Below, piece after piece: positions 37,409-49,782 of a stretch of DNA of 64,000 bases. The translations under genes were made by a program, and so were the position numbers. Origin of the DNA: Quercus robur (taxonomy: Eukaryota; Streptophyta; Magnoliopsida; Fagales; Fagaceae); the NCBI RefSeq assembly GCF_932294415.1, contig NC_065537.1, forward strand, positions 5,870,349 through 5,934,348, given 5' to 3'. Positions within the stretch are counted from its first letter, which is position 1, and every line of letters starts with the position of its first letter. The notes below the pieces were generated by a model. That model was given only the letters and a program-made list of their open reading frames with translations. It was not told where the DNA came from and did not search any database.

Positions 37409-37640
37409 CCGGTTTTTTGACATCTATTGATTTCAATTTTGTTTTTCTTTAAAGGAAGATTTTGAATTTTGTTTAATATGTTAGATTTTTAAGTTTCTTT
37501 CTTCCATAGATTTTTTTCACATGATTTTTTTATCTAGTTGTATTACCTTCTCTAGAGTTTGGTATAGGGCATGATTTGGGATTCCTATGTTACAGTTACA
37601 CTCATATTTTCTTTAAATTTATCAATAAATCAAGAAATTG
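36870..37640. other. No recognised gene
   Basis: AT-rich, with a (TA)n run at 37377-37400. No coding frame is supported. Confidence 0.45.
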
Positions 37641-40295
37641 AGAACCCTGAGAATATGATAATATGATAAAGTTTACTTTACAAGCATAGTAGACGGTAAA
37701 ATGGGCTTCTAATGCCAACAATGACAATTTTAGTTACATGACTTTAAGTGATGCAGGGAATGTGATGAGTTGTTTGGATATGGTTTAGAAACAATGAATG
37801 GACTAAGGTTTAATCATTCTTTTAGCTCAGCTTGGGGTACGTACAACCTATTAGATTAAACAACAGATTCTCTTCCAAAAGAAGTTGTAGAAAACCTTTC
37901 GCAGTAGACCACATTTACTTATAGTGACATGAAAAACTTTCCTTTTGTGGCTAGATCTCCATTCGTATACTCTCATTAGCTGAGTTGCTTAGAACACAAT
38001 GATAGGTAGATAAGTAACTCTACAAGAACAACAGTTCCAAATAGCACACAAAGGCTAACAATTCTTTCAATTACGAAAACTAATTTACAAAGAGCTTATA
38101 TTCTGCTACTTATACTAGTTGTTTGGCATTGGCAGCCACTAGATGGTTGACAAGTGTCTAAATCCTATCGGCTAATGCTTAAAAAATCATCTAACTAACT
38201 AACTAATTAGTTATAAGAGGATTAGGATATAGTTACTTGAAATTGCCCTACATCATTAAGGGTGTTTGAGTTGAACCAGTTTCAGTATTTTGATTTGACC
38301 TTATGAGATGTTGTATCCACCTAAGCTCTAGCATTACTTCTCTCATGGCCGGCCTCTCATCTCCTTCTTCTAGATGCATCTCAATGCAAGCTCAGCGAAT
38401 GCTTGAATATCTTCATTGCTTCCTTGCCTTAGCACCACATCATCAACAATTTGTAATATGCATTTCTCTTCCATTGACAAAACAAAGTAATCTACCAAAT
38501 TCATATGCCCTAGGAACGTTTCTGTGGGATGATGACCTGTTAAGACTTCCACCAATACAACCCCAAAGCCATCAACATCACACTTTTCCGTGACATGTAG
38601 TGTCTCTAGATATTCTGGGTCTATGTATCCAATGGTTCCCACAATGGAAATACCCTAAAAAATGTCTTCTCCAGGTGCAATTGAAACCAAAAAACCAAAA
38701 TCTAATACTTTGGCAGTCCATGACTCATCCAAAAATATATTTGATGATTTGACATTCAAATGGACTATTGGCCTTGGCCTAACATAGTGCATGTAACAAA
38801 GAGCATAGGATGTCTCAGTGGCTATTCTTATTTCTTACTCTATCAAGCCATGAGATCCAGCAAGGAATCTCATTGCATTAACCATGGAGATGATCAAAGA
38901 GGGTGCCATTGGAGATGAGCTCAAAAACCAACATGGGAATTTCAGTTTCAAGGCAGCAACCATAGTCTCATAACGTTCTTGTGGCTGATCAATTGTTTGA
39001 TTGTAACTTGGTTTAGGAAGAAATCTACCATCATCTCAAAGGGCCAATGCGTTGGAGGGCCTTTGACTTTAATAGCTACTTCCCGTTCATCTAGTGTTCC
39101 TTTGTAGACTGTCGCAATTACAGAGCCAAGGATTAGATTAGGATTGTAGTTATTAGTAGCATGTTGGATGTCCTTGGCAAAGAAAATCTTGATTGGCTCT
39201 GTATCTCTACCTTGGTTGCAGGTGATTTGCTTTTCTAGTAACATTGGTCCATTGTGGATGAAGTATTCTTTTTTGGCCTCAAATAACTGCCTTGCTTTCT
39301 CCATCCTAATACTCTTCTCTGCCCATAAAGTTATTAAACAAGTGGATATTACTTCATATATATGGTTCTCTTTTTCTGAAGGCCAATAACAGTAAGACAA
39401 ATTAAAGGGTAGGTAATCTCCAAAATACCTTTAACTAGTCACAATCCAGCATTATGTGCAAGGAAATTGTTAACTTAATTAATGTAAGGAATGAATACAA
39501 TTGTTTATCATTTTTATTGTATATTTGGAATTAAAAAACATGAATATTTTCTCACCCTTTATCATCCCCAATATGGTATTCCAGAGACTCATAAACTGCA
39601 GAAAGAAACTATTCAAGAGACTCTTTACCTGCATCAACAAATAATCATAAGCACATGTATCTTTAACTAAAATTATGTCCAAAAAATAAAAGAAAACTAA
39701 TCTTTGCTAATTATGATATATTTAGCCCTGAAAAGGGTGTGGATGAAATGAGTCAATAATTATATATGTACATGATGATAGGCAAATTTCCAAAATCCAT
39801 TTTATGTAGAAAGTTACCTCTTCATAATTCATATCATGAGTACTAGAACAAATTCAAATATGTAATTAAGAGAAAATTGTCAAGAACCTTTATAAAAAGG
39901 CCACCAAAGTTAGACCAAATACTCATCACAGTGTAATCAAAATCTTACCAATCACTCGGAATTCATAACAGAAGCAATTAGCAGTGTTGTTGCTGCTAGT
40001 ACCAGAAAGTGTTACAGTTTTGGTCATACTCTGAATATAAGTTGCAATATGATACTTCATGACAAACCCCAATATATTATACTACTAAATTTGACATGGA
40101 CGTTACAATTAATCAAATGTGTTGTCCAAACACACAAGAAAACAACATAAAATATAGCATGCAGGAGAGATTGTCAATGTCTATTGTGCCAGACTCTACA
40201 TTTGAAGTGGAGTTACTAAGATGCTATGAAGGAAGAATTGGAAAAACTAGAAGATGCTATGTAATTAGCCAAGAGGGAATATCCTAAAAGCTGGA

Positions 40296-40300
<5 letters not shown>
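37640..40300. repeat. Segmental duplication block, copy A
   Basis: Carries the first kinase pseudogene and flanks that recur at 44160-45250. Examples: GGGCTTCTAATGCCAACAATGACAATT (37710, 44240), GCTAATTATGATATATTT and CCTGAAAAGGGTGTGGATGAAATGAGTCAA (39715, 44740), ATTGTGCCAGACTCTACATTTGAA (40180, 45217). Copy A holds about 0.5 kb (37745-38260) with no counterpart in copy B. Confidence 0.8.
38248..39304 (-). pseudogene. Wall-associated-kinase/ZED1-like kinase pseudogene, copy A
   Basis: The family is the small WAK-related receptor-like cytoplasmic kinases that include ZED1-type pseudokinases (about 350 residues). From 39304: MEKARQLFEAKKEYFIHNG, LLEKQI, IKIFFAKDIQHATNNYNPN, VYKGTL, VAIKV, then HKNVMRL. 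The protein continues in another frame to the activation segment and [20 protein letters not shown], ending LELRWIQHLI at 38248. Total span is about 352 codons, the usual family length. Breaks seen: a 2-base loss near 38958 (CTATATGG-type to CTATGG), a stop just before GISIVGT (near 38655) and others in between. The catalytic loop reads HLNVKSSN: the HRD aspartate is Asn, so the parent may already have been a pseudokinase. DFG is kept. No intron is seen. Confidence 0.82.

Positions 40301-40336
<36 letters not shown>
40298..40336. repeat. (TA)n microsatellite
   Basis: About 19 TA units at the right edge of the duplicated block. Confidence 0.9.
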
Positions 40337-40337
<1 letters not shown>

Positions 40338-40496
40338 TTCATTTAGTTGAAATGTGCCATTCTCATGATCCCCATTTCTGATTTCCTATTTTTTTAACTG
40401 ATTTATTAAATGCTAAGACATTCACATTTTATTTTGGGGAGGCTGTCATTTTGACCATCCAAATAGTTTCAAGTTAGAGAAGGGATGGTATGTCAA

Positions 40497-40770
40497 GGGA
40501 ATTCAGATCCTCTAGATTTCTTAGGATACTCTACCAAATAGATTTTCTTAAATCTTAACCATTCTTTAATGATTTAATGGTCTAGATGTCAGCATTCCAC
40601 TAACAATAATCTTAATTATTTTGTTTGCAACATTATTTTATTATTTTAATAATATTGTTAGTGGAATGCTGACATGGTGAAATCTAGACAATTAAATCAT
40701 TAAAGAGTGGTTAGGATTTAAGGAAATCTACTGATAGAATACCCTAGGAAATCTAGAGGATTTGAATCCC
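40497..40770. mobile_element. Foldback MITE with ~110-bp inverted arms
   Basis: The left arm GGGAATTCAGATCCTCTAGA is the inverse of the right end TCTAGAGGATTTGAATCCC. Pairing continues through CTTAAATC, TTTAATGATTTAAT, GTCTAGAT and CAGCATTCCACTAACAATA to a short central loop. About 274 bp. The target duplication is not clear. No coding capacity. Confidence 0.8.
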
Positions 40771-41278
40771 AAATTTTTATGTTATTTACAATCCTCTTTG
40801 ATATTATAGTAATGGGGATCACTTCTAGGTGCGATGCCTATCCATTTATATGTGAATAGTATTCATTTTACAAGCTATGAAATGGTACAATGTCACTTTG
40901 CTTGGTGTTAGGACTTAGGAGGTTCTATCGTGTCTATTGAAAAATAATCATCATTGAACAAACATAATAGGTTGAAATTCTATCATGTCTATTAAAAAAA
41001 TTGATACACATCAATTTGTAATATTTTTGTATAAAATTTGTAACAAGCCTAGACATTACTCCCTTTTTTTTCTTTTCATTTTTTTTTTCCTTTTTTTTCT
41101 TTTTGTGATCATTATATGTTCAATACGTATATCATTTAAGACCTCATAAAATTTTCATTAAAATAGACCCAACAAGATACTTTTAGACACTAATCAAGAT
41201 ATATCTTTCTACAAAAAAGGACGCACACCTAAGTCTACATCTCATGATATTAAGCACGTCATCAATTTATTAATGGAC

Positions 41279-41402
41279 TTGATAAAGCTTGAAAATAGTC
41301 TTGAATTATAAGCCCAAACTATCTTTCTGCCATGCCCCCATTACCTTCATAGTGGTGTACATGGCCCACTTGTATCCATTTATCCCATTTGCCATGTCTT
41401 AA
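41279..41402. repeat. Diverged third copy of part of the 4.6-kb tandem unit
   Basis: TTGATAAAGCTTGAAAATAG, AAGCCCAAACTATCTTTCTGCC and ACATGGCCCACTTGTATCCA match 48522-48645 and 53292-53412 with moderate divergence. Only this ~125-bp part was recognised here. Confidence 0.7.
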
Positions 41403-41889
41403 AAAAATAATTTTTGATTTCTATAGTGGTTCACATTTTCTACGCTATCAGAAAATTGAAATTCCCCATCCATGTGAGTCTATGGGATAATAGAATAAGT
41501 CAGGTTTTCATGTGAGTACAATTTTTGAATTCGTAATATTCTTGAATATATTAAAACCTGCAAAAATAACAAACACTTTAAAAAAAACCTGGTCTATACC
41601 AAACAAAATATGTCCTACGCAGATCAAAAAAAGACCTGTGAAACTGTTTTCTTTTTTCATGTTTACTATCTTGGACTCGGCTTACCTACAGTGCATTAGA
41701 ATCGACATGATACAAATACACGTTAAATTTTAGTAATGTGTTCAAATTGTTTTAGTTCCAATGTGTTGGAATAAATCGTCCAAGCCCAAAAGGCATCATC
41801 CAGAGGTAGCACTTATTACCAGCACAAATAGTTGGATATTGGCATTCAATGCCAAGATCTACATTTACAAGTAATAGAAAAATAGCTGT

Positions 41890-42025
41890 TGTACCACCGC
41901 ACACCCTTGATGCGGTGGTCACTTCACAAGAATAAGTGCTTGTGGGGTTTGGGGGGCAAGGGTCAGAGTTCAAGTCTCCAGGAGTGAGATTCACAAACAT
42001 ATACACTTAGATTAGGTCTAAACTC
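41890..42025 (+). mobile_element. tRNA-derived SINE-like repeat
   Basis: Contains a possible pol III box A (GATGCGGTGGTCAC) and box B (AGAGTTCAAGTCTCC), followed by CACTTAGATTAGG. This layout fits a plant tRNA-derived SINE. The 5' part is preceded by unrelated sequence and the tail is eroded. Confidence 0.45.
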
Positions 42026-42029
42026 ATAA

Positions 42030-42323
42030 ATGCACACTATTTATGGGAATTAACAAGCTAACAGCTACATAGAAGGAAAGACCACTCCACATGGAAAGGT
42101 ATGCTTTATCACAATATACTTTACTCTCTTTCTTAGTCTCTCAAATATTGACAAAGGCATTAGAGGGCCTAGGCCAACACCCCACCGATGTTCAAGCCAT
42201 AGCCTCTTTGCTGTTTTCTTTTGCAAGATTCGTCCACTTGTGCCTGGCTAGACGAAGAAAGCATACTGTAGATTTTGACTCTAACAAAAACCATATTCTA
42301 GACGTGATGCTCTCCTTTTGATC

Positions 42324-42356
<33 letters not shown>

Positions 42357-43580
42357 TTTTTTTTAATTTATAAAACCAATACATAGTAGCCATTCTTCTA
42401 ACACATCACTCAAACAACCAAATCTCATCTTTACACCGAGTAAAAAACAAAACCCCTAAAAGAATTTGTTTCATAACTGATACCTCATGACTCTTGGTGT
42501 TTCCAAACAAATAAACATGGGTCCATATCCCCTTTCCCCCATTGTACATATGAAATTATTAAAAAAAAAAAAAAAGTGCATAAAAAGCAATTTAACACCT
42601 AAATATACCTAAAATTTTACTGCATCTAACTTCTATATGAAAAATTTTAAGCAAGCAAAGCAACCTACCATTTAAGATTAGTAATAAAAAAAACACACAT
42701 GCATATAAGCAAATTTAAATAAGCAATTATCATATTTATAGCAAAAAGAATCCAAGTTTTGCTTTCAAAACACATCTAGAGAAGTTTCCAAGTCAGCCTC
42801 AGTTCAAATTTATTAAAGCGAAGTTCATGTGGAATAGGATCATTATATCTTCTCCAACACAAAAGAAAACGAAACAAAGAAAGAGCAAGAGAAGAAAGTT
42901 AGCAAGAGATTTACGTTTCTTGCCAACTTAGATTTATATACTTTTCTCTCTCTTTTATATATCCACTTTTCCTTTTTAATCTTGTTTTATCTATGTCCAG
43001 TCTTGTAGTTTTCCCTTCAAGGATAAAATGTATTCTATGTAAATCTTTGTATTCTTATGTTTATTTTGTATTTTCTATTGTCTTGGTAATTATTTGTTGG
43101 ATTTTCATAAATCATGTAAGAATAGATTGCGGCCTAATACCACTCCCAAGTCCCACCCAAGGAATTCAGCAAAAAAAAAGAAGTCCCACCCAAGGAGTTT
43201 GCACATGGTTTTCTACTTGATTCATATATGGGGCAGAGAATACAACATATCAATTGTGAGTGTTTTGAATCTATTCCAAATGGTATTGGGATAAAAGGTT
43301 TGGCCATTCATTACTTTTTTATTCCCAATCGTCCAAATTTTCTAAATAGCAAATCGTGGTAGACTATAATGGCAAGCTATTTTAATCTAACCCTTAAAAC
43401 TGAAATCGTGGTTCTGTCTAAATTGTCTAACCTTTGCCAATGAAAAGTAACGACACAAATCAGACCGGTCTTTGTCGTAGACTTGTAGTCATGTCCACAA
43501 AAGTCTAAAGGAGTCCCATATAATAATACAAACTTTTGTATCTACCTCTGCTTCACACTAACATTTCACCAGCTTCCAGC
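42030..43580. other. No recognised gene
   Basis: A 76-codon plus-strand frame at 42091-42321 (MERYALSQYTLLSFLVSQIL...) matches no family known to me. A (TA)n run lies at about 42327-42354. The rest is AT-rich. Confidence 0.4.
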
Positions 43581-43608
43581 TGCTTGCTTGTCCATATACT
43601 CCAAACCA

Positions 43609-43881
43609 ATGAAGCTTCTCAACCCCAATAGTCTTCATGTGATTCTACTCTCTACTATATCCCTGCTGTGTTTGCAACCTACAACTTCTTCTTTCATTCC
43701 AACAAATGAGACTGATCGTTGGCCTACCTTAAATTTAAAGAATCCATTGATAATGGTACATGCTTTCAATAAAATTACCAACTTTTTATTCAAAGAAAGA
43801 AAAATTAAGAAAAGGGTTTACCATTTTCTTGTCCCTAGTTCTGTACTGAATCTTCTCATCACAGGCATGAGATCACTATAG
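43609..43881 (+). pseudogene. N-terminal fragment of an LRR receptor-like kinase gene
   Basis: MKLLNPNSLHVILLSTISLL, then CLQPTTSSF, is a signal peptide. It is followed by IPTNETDRWPTLNLKNPLI, which resembles the start of LRR-XII-type receptor kinases (NETDRLALLxFK). The CExxG and LRR repeats that should follow are missing; the frame runs into Lys-rich sequence and stops at 43881. The minus strand at 43905-44010 has an LRR-like phrase (LPNGLLSMPELPDVSGNNF), hinting at further scrambled LRR sequence. It lies between the two kinase-pseudogene copies. Confidence 0.5.
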
Positions 43882-44159
43882 AATATATTTTGAAAAGAGT
43901 ACAACAGTGGCATGCGCATTTGAGCTAGAATTGGACCATATGCCAATGAAATTATTGCCAGAGACATCAGGCAATTCAGGCATTGACAACAACCCATTAG
44001 GAAGATCATATTCTGTAATGAATTATAAATGTGTCAAGAGTAGCAAACAAATTACACAGCAACAACATGCCAAGCAAATTTCCTCAAGTATCATATTCTG
44101 CAATTTGATCAACCATTGGTTGCTTCTATTCCAATGAAACCAGCCCCAACCCAAATATC

Positions 44160-45250
44160 TAATAATTTGATAAAGTTAGCATTACAAGCTTAGTAGACAG
44201 TAAAAAGACTTGGAAATCACATACATGTTGGGCTTCTAATGCCAACAATGACAATTCAGTTACATGACTTTGAGGGGGTTTGAACTGAACCAGTTTCATT
44301 ATTTTGTTTTGACCATATGAGATGTTGTATCCACCTAAGCTCCAGTGTTACTTCTCTCATGGCTGGCCTCTCATCTCCCTTCTCTTGATGCATCTCAATG
44401 CAAGCTCAGAAAATGCATGAAAATCCTCATTGCTTCCTTGGCTTAGGATCGTAGTTATTAGTAGTCTGTTGTATGTCCTTGGCAAAGAAAATCTTGATTG
44501 GCTCTGTATCTCTAGCTTTGTTGCAGGTGATTTGCTTTTCTAGTAAAATTGCTCCATTGCGGGTGAAGTATTCTTCTTTGGCCTCAAATAACTGCCTTGC
44601 TTTCTTCATCCCGATACTCTTCTCTGCCCATAAAGTTACCAAACAAGTGGATATCACTTCATATGTAGTTAAAGCACATGTATCTTTAAATAAAATTACG
44701 TACAAAAAATAAAAGAGAACTAATCTCTGCTAATTATGATATATTTTGCCCTGAAAAGGGTGTGGATGAAATGAGTCAACAATTATATATGTACATGATA
44801 ATAAGCAAATGGCCAAAGTCCATTTTAAGAAGAAAGTTACCTCCATAATTCATATCATGAGTATTGGAGCAAATTCAAATATGTAATTAAAAGAAAATTT
44901 TCAAGTACCTTTATAGAAAGGCCACCCACCAAAGTTAGACCAAATAATCATCACAGTGTAATCAAAATCTTAACAATTGCCTAGAATTTGTAACAGAAGC
45001 AATTAGCAGTGTTTTTGCCGCTAATATCAGGAAGTAAGGTTACAGTTTTGGTCATAGTCAGAATATAAGTTGCAATATGATACTTCATGACAAACCCCAA
45101 TATATTATACTACTAAAGTTGACATGGTCATTACAATTAATGAAATGTCTTGTCCAAAGACACGCTAAAATAACATAAAATATAGCAGAGATTAAAAGAG
45201 ATTTTCTATGTCTATTGTGCCAGACTTTACATTTGAAATGGGATTATTAA
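44160..45250. repeat. Segmental duplication block, copy B
   Basis: Same orientation as 37640-40300 but shorter, because of a ~0.7-kb deletion within the kinase and the absence of the 37745-38260 segment. Flanks on both sides of the kinase are shared, so the unit of duplication was larger than the gene. Confidence 0.8.
44258..44609 (-). pseudogene. WAK/ZED1-like kinase pseudogene, copy B, internally deleted
   Basis: Begins MKKARQLFEAKEEYFTRNGA and runs to AKDIQQTTNNYDP, very close to copy A. It then jumps directly to the family C-terminal tail (QGSNEDFHAFSELALRCI, DERPAMREVTLELRWIQHLI). The kinase core (VAIK, catalytic loop, DFG, activation segment) is gone: about 0.7 kb is missing relative to copy A. 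At the junction, TACGATCCTAAGCCAAGG, the two sides share CTAA, so a microhomology-mediated deletion is likely. The junction is out of frame. Confidence 0.82.
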
Positions 45251-45813
45251 GGTAAATACAGTTAAGTCAAATCTTTGTTCCACTACTAATCTGCTAATAA
45301 TTGCTTGTTAAATTTAAGGCTGGATATTAGGTATTCAAATCAAAGAGACATAGTCACGTACAAGCTTTAATATCCTCGGTCAACAACTCATTGTTTAAAC
45401 AAGATAGGTGTGAAAGTGAGAAAACAACAACAAAAAAATTATTCAACTATGGAATTTCTCTCTAAAAAGCAAGAAACTTAATTTCTGTGGATTTCTATTT
45501 TGTTCTAAACAAAAAGTAAGACTTTGGTGATGGATTTGAGCCATGATACATTGATAGCAAGGAATAAAAATGTACAAGATTAAGAGTCCACTATGTGCTA
45601 TCGAAGCAAAATTTCATAAAGAAGTTGGGAGCAATGGTTGCTAGAGATTGAGGCTCTGTCAAAAGACATCTGTCCTCCTCTCCAAACCCAAAACATCTGT
45701 CCACTGGTTCCTAAGCATCTGAATGTCCTCAAACAACCAGCCATGGACCCATCTCTACTCTTACAAACAAAACTGAATGAATCCCCTCCATTTCGTTCTT
45801 CTACCCTTGCTGT
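45250..45813. other. No recognised gene
   Basis: A 69-codon plus-strand frame at 45638-45847 (MLEIEALSKDICPPLQTQNI...) is less AT-rich than its surroundings but unrecognised. It runs into the left edge of the tandem unit. Confidence 0.4.
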
Positions 45814-46570
45814 TAAAAAAAGCCTTTTAACAGTTCCAAACAAATAAAACCCCTATGCATACTTAAACATAAAGCAACCATATTATATGGAAAGGACAAG
45901 AAGGAAATATATAAGAACTAGAATTCTAGTTTTATTCATTTTGAACTACTTGTCAATGTGTCATGCCTTTTATTAATGGGCTTGTACTCATGGACTTCTA
46001 AATAAGGACAACCCAGAAGCCTAATTTCGAATGTAAGAAAAGAACATGGGATAGAACAATAAATCTATATACCTTTGGCAGTAAAAGCTTCCAGTTTCAA
46101 TGTTTACTTGCTTTCCAGCACATGAAGTGCTTTGTCTTGCCATTCTTTTTTCGTACATTGTAAATAATATATATATAACTGTTAGGTATGCAAGTGGTAA
46201 TTTTTCTCTTCCTGACGTCTTCTAGGAATAAGCCACTGAAAATGAAAGCTAGATAAAAGAACATTTATAGAAAGCCTCTTTTTGACATCAATTTTACCAA
46301 CACAAACTAACAACTAAGCCTCTTTAACAATTATAATTTTTATATAGAAACAGAATTGAAAGTTTGGAATTTTATTGAGTCTTAAAAAAAAAAAAAAAAC
46401 TATTTTATTTTAGTGAAATATTTTTTATTTGATAATCACAACCGCTACAAGAGGAAAAATTCAGAAATAAAACAGGAAAACACAAAAAACCCAGAAATAA
46501 ATTTGACCTTTCTCTTCCTTTTCCACTGTTTTACCATCAATCAAACAGAAAATTGAACACAAACCAAAAT

Positions 46571-46863
46571 TTAATAAATAAATAAACAAAAAACAGAGAA
46601 TTCACACAAAGTATTAAATAAGACAAGAGAGAGGACCTTGAGGATGCGGTTCACGTTGTCAAGGTCGATGAGATGAAGAGAGAGAGAAAGACACAGTCCG
46701 TTGAAGAGGAAAACAGAGTCCACTGAGAAATTGTGGCGACTGGAGTAGTGTGAACATGACAATTACCCAACAACAAGTGGACTAGAAAAGAAGAACAGTG
46801 AAAAGAAAGAGGAAATGAGGGAATATTATTGGTGGGACCACCAAAGACAACGAGGTTGACCAA
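46571..46863 (-). other. Conserved possible exon within the tandem unit
   Basis: On the minus strand a GC-richer stretch reads SVDSVFLFNGLCLSLSLHLI, then DLDNVNRILK, followed by AAG|GTCCTC, which could be a donor. It is identical in unit 2 (51361-51653). It could be a first exon or leader of a divergent transcript; I recognise no family. Confidence 0.25.
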
Positions 46864-46957
46864 AAAAACCCATTTGCGTGGCTTTTTTTTTTTTCAATTA
46901 TTCTCATTTGTTTTGGATCCTTTGGCTTGTATTTCTTTTAATATTTTATAAATTGCA

Positions 46958-47262
46958 GAACCCACCCTAAGTTTCTCCATAATTCATTTTAATCCTCTAA
47001 CATAGTTTCATTTTAGTCCTTTAAATTTTGGATTTATTCAATTAAGGTTTTTCCGTCAACTTTTGTAAAATTTTTTGATAAAAACAAATTTGTAAAATAT
47101 TTTTCAATTATTAATTGAATTTTTTTTATAAAAATTTAAAGATTGAAAAAATAGCTACAACATATAATAAAAGTTTATGAAAAAAATCTTAATTAAATAA
47201 ATTTTAAAGTTAGAGGACCGAAATAAAAGAAAATAAAGTTAAAGAATTGAAATGAATTTTGC
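46958..47262. mobile_element. Foldback MITE in unit 1
   Basis: Left arm AATTCATTTTAATCCTCTAAC...TTTAGTCCTTTAAA, right arm TTTAAAGTTAGAGGACCGAAAT...AAATGAATTTTGC: inverted arms of about 70 bp. The duplicate is at about 51750-52054, so the insertion predates the duplication. Confidence 0.6.
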
Positions 47263-48093
47263 TTACATTGTATAGATTTGCGGTATTACACAATTTTTAT
47301 AAATAAAATTACATATATTCAATTTACATGGAAGAATAAAATCATGGATTGAGGATACTGAACTTCCCACAACTATGGTTTTCCTTAACATCAACAGCCG
47401 AGAGTGCCCTAGGACCTAGCCCCATGATTAATGTACCATTTATACATGTTACCAGACCCACCATCACCAATTTCCTCACAAATAAACTTATCAAGCATTG
47501 CTTTGCATCATGCATTCTCTGTTATGAGCTCATGTAGTTACTCAAACCCAACTACACTAATAATGAAAACATTATCAAGATTTGTTTGTTTTCTAAATTT
47601 ATGTAATTAGTTATTCTTCTTTAATTCACTTTGATGGAAGCATGTTATATATATAGTTAAAATGGTTGTGGGAATTTAAAAATCATATGTTGGAAACCTC
47701 ACGATTTTCCAATTAAGCTGCAAAGCTATTATCAAACAAATTATCAATTTATTAAATATATAAAATCTAGAAGAATTCATCAATTGAAGATACCCAATGA
47801 GTGTAGGGCACCCAAGCTATTTACTTGTGGAACACACAAAAGGAAAAACAACCTTGAACAAGAGAAAAGATTTTCTAAACAAGAGAGACTTTCAAATGTA
47901 CACTAGGGAAAAAGTAGACCCCAAATTTGTGGTGTGAATTTAAATAGCTGAGATTTGGTTGATAAAAATCTCTTTTGTGTTTGTTTGTTTATTAACAAGC
48001 CAAACTTAAATTTTATTTTTAGACTTATTTGATAAACTAGTGAGGGGAACTTTTGAATCTACACTAAAGAAAAAGTAGACCCCAAAATTGTTG

Positions 48094-48386
48094 GGGAAAA
48101 ATAGGAATTCGCTCTTAATTTACAAACTATGCAGCAAAATTATCCTGTTTTGAAACTATTTAACAAAATGCCCCAATTTTTTAAACTCAATTTTAACAAA
48201 ATCGAGCTATAGGTGAAACTCGACATTAGCAATGTCGAGTTCCATGCATATTTTGCCACTTAAATTTTTTTGAAGATATCAAGTTTTACACCAAGTTTCA
48301 AAATAGGAGCATTTTGGTAAATAATTTCAAAACATGTGCATTTTACTACATACTTTTCAAATTAGGGGTAAATGGCTATTTTCCCT
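48094..48386. mobile_element. Mutator-type MITE in unit 1
   Basis: Ends GGGAAAAATAG and CTATTTTCCC(T), with AAATTGTTG on both sides (48085-48093, 48387-48395), a 9-bp target duplication. The centre holds the palindrome ACTCGACATT-AGC-AATGTCGAGT. The unit 2 copy is at 52864-53156 with the same borders. Confidence 0.7.
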
Positions 48387-49700
48387 AAATTGTTGTGAGG
48401 GTAAGCAGTTGGGATTTGATTGATAAAAATATCTTTTTTATGTCTATTTATTTATTAACAACCCAAACTTAAATTTTATTTTTGGGCTTTTTTGATAAAC
48501 AAGCTCAGTACAAAAAATGGGCTTGATAAAGCTTGAAAATAGGCTTGAATAATAAGCCCAAACAATCTTTCTGCCGTGCCCCTATGATTTCCATGGTGGT
48601 ACACATGGCCCACTTATATCCATTTATCTCATTTTCCATGTCTAAAAAGAATATATATATATATATCAAAGTATTAGAATTCTTAGATTTGGGAACCTAG
48701 AAGCAGGAGGAAGATTGAGAAAAATTATTACCTATCAAACTCATAGACACTAACGTTGTAGAAAAGAAGAGACAGAAGGGCATCCCCACTAAAGGTTTAG
48801 TAACGGTTAGACCGAGCTTTTGCAAAACATGTGGAATGGTGTCAATGTAGAAGGGAAGACATTTGGTGAAGCAACAGATGAACAATATGTGTGTATGGGC
48901 CCATAGAATGGGGACAAGAGTTTAGCGTGTGTGTGTGTGTAATTCAGTTTGTGGAGTTTCTATGCTTAATGAAAATTAGAGGGAGTGAGAAGTATAATTT
49001 TAAATGGAAGAAAACAACATATTATTGTGGAAAATTTACAATGGGTAAAGCAAAATTTATCCATGGAAAATTCACACACTTTCTGTCTCCTCTGGCCATG
49101 AGACTCTTAAGTCGAAAACTGGTCAGAACTCTTGTTGTTGATTCATGCTTTTTCCAATTTCTATGATGTTGAGGTTTTTTTTCTGGGGCCCAAACCCATT
49201 AGGAGGCAACCCCAAGTCGAAGTACTTAATGTACTTGGGGCTTACAAAACAATCTTTGCGCTTCAAGACAACCATCAAACCTCATTTTTGTGAATGACCC
49301 CTTAATGGAGAAGTTTATGTACTTTTTCATTTCTAAGTAGTAATTACTTTGTACTTAGAGCCTGTTTGAATATTGTTTATTGTTGAAATTTGAAAACTGA
49401 AAATTGAAAATATTGTAACAAAATAATTTTTAAATGTATGAATAGTACTGTGGAACCTAATTTTAAAGTTTTTTTTTTTTTTTTAAAGTAGTTTGTGGGT
49501 CCTATGACAGTGCACAGGACCCACTATTTTTAAAAGAAGTTTATGTACTTTTTCATCTCTAAGTAGTATGTACTTAAACTGCAAGCCAATCTTTGATATA
49601 AAACAAAGAGTACCGTCCATGGCATATTTCAGTTTCAGGAAAAAAAAAAAAAAGTGGAACTTAACAAACAAGTTTATCTCCATGGCTCATATCAGTCTTC

Positions 49701-49711
49701 ATTATATATAA
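49701..49711 (+). promoter_or_regulatory. TATA box of the truncated gene copy
   Basis: ATTATATATAAGAG lies about 75 bases before the ATG at 49783, as in the intact copy, so the duplicated promoter is preserved. Confidence 0.5.
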
Positions 49712-49782
49712 GAGAAGCATGTATTGTACTAATATTGAAGTGATCATTTGTTTATAGTAGTAGTAGAAGTTCATAAGTATTG

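Noticed and set aside
43588-43608. Upstream ATG for the LRR-kinase fragment
   Set aside because: MKLLNPN at 43609 fits a signal peptide start better than the extra seven residues.
48697-48885. 62-codon minus-strand frame conserved in both tandem units
   Set aside because: Conservation is explained by the recent duplication of the DNA; the differences between units do not favour synonymous sites.
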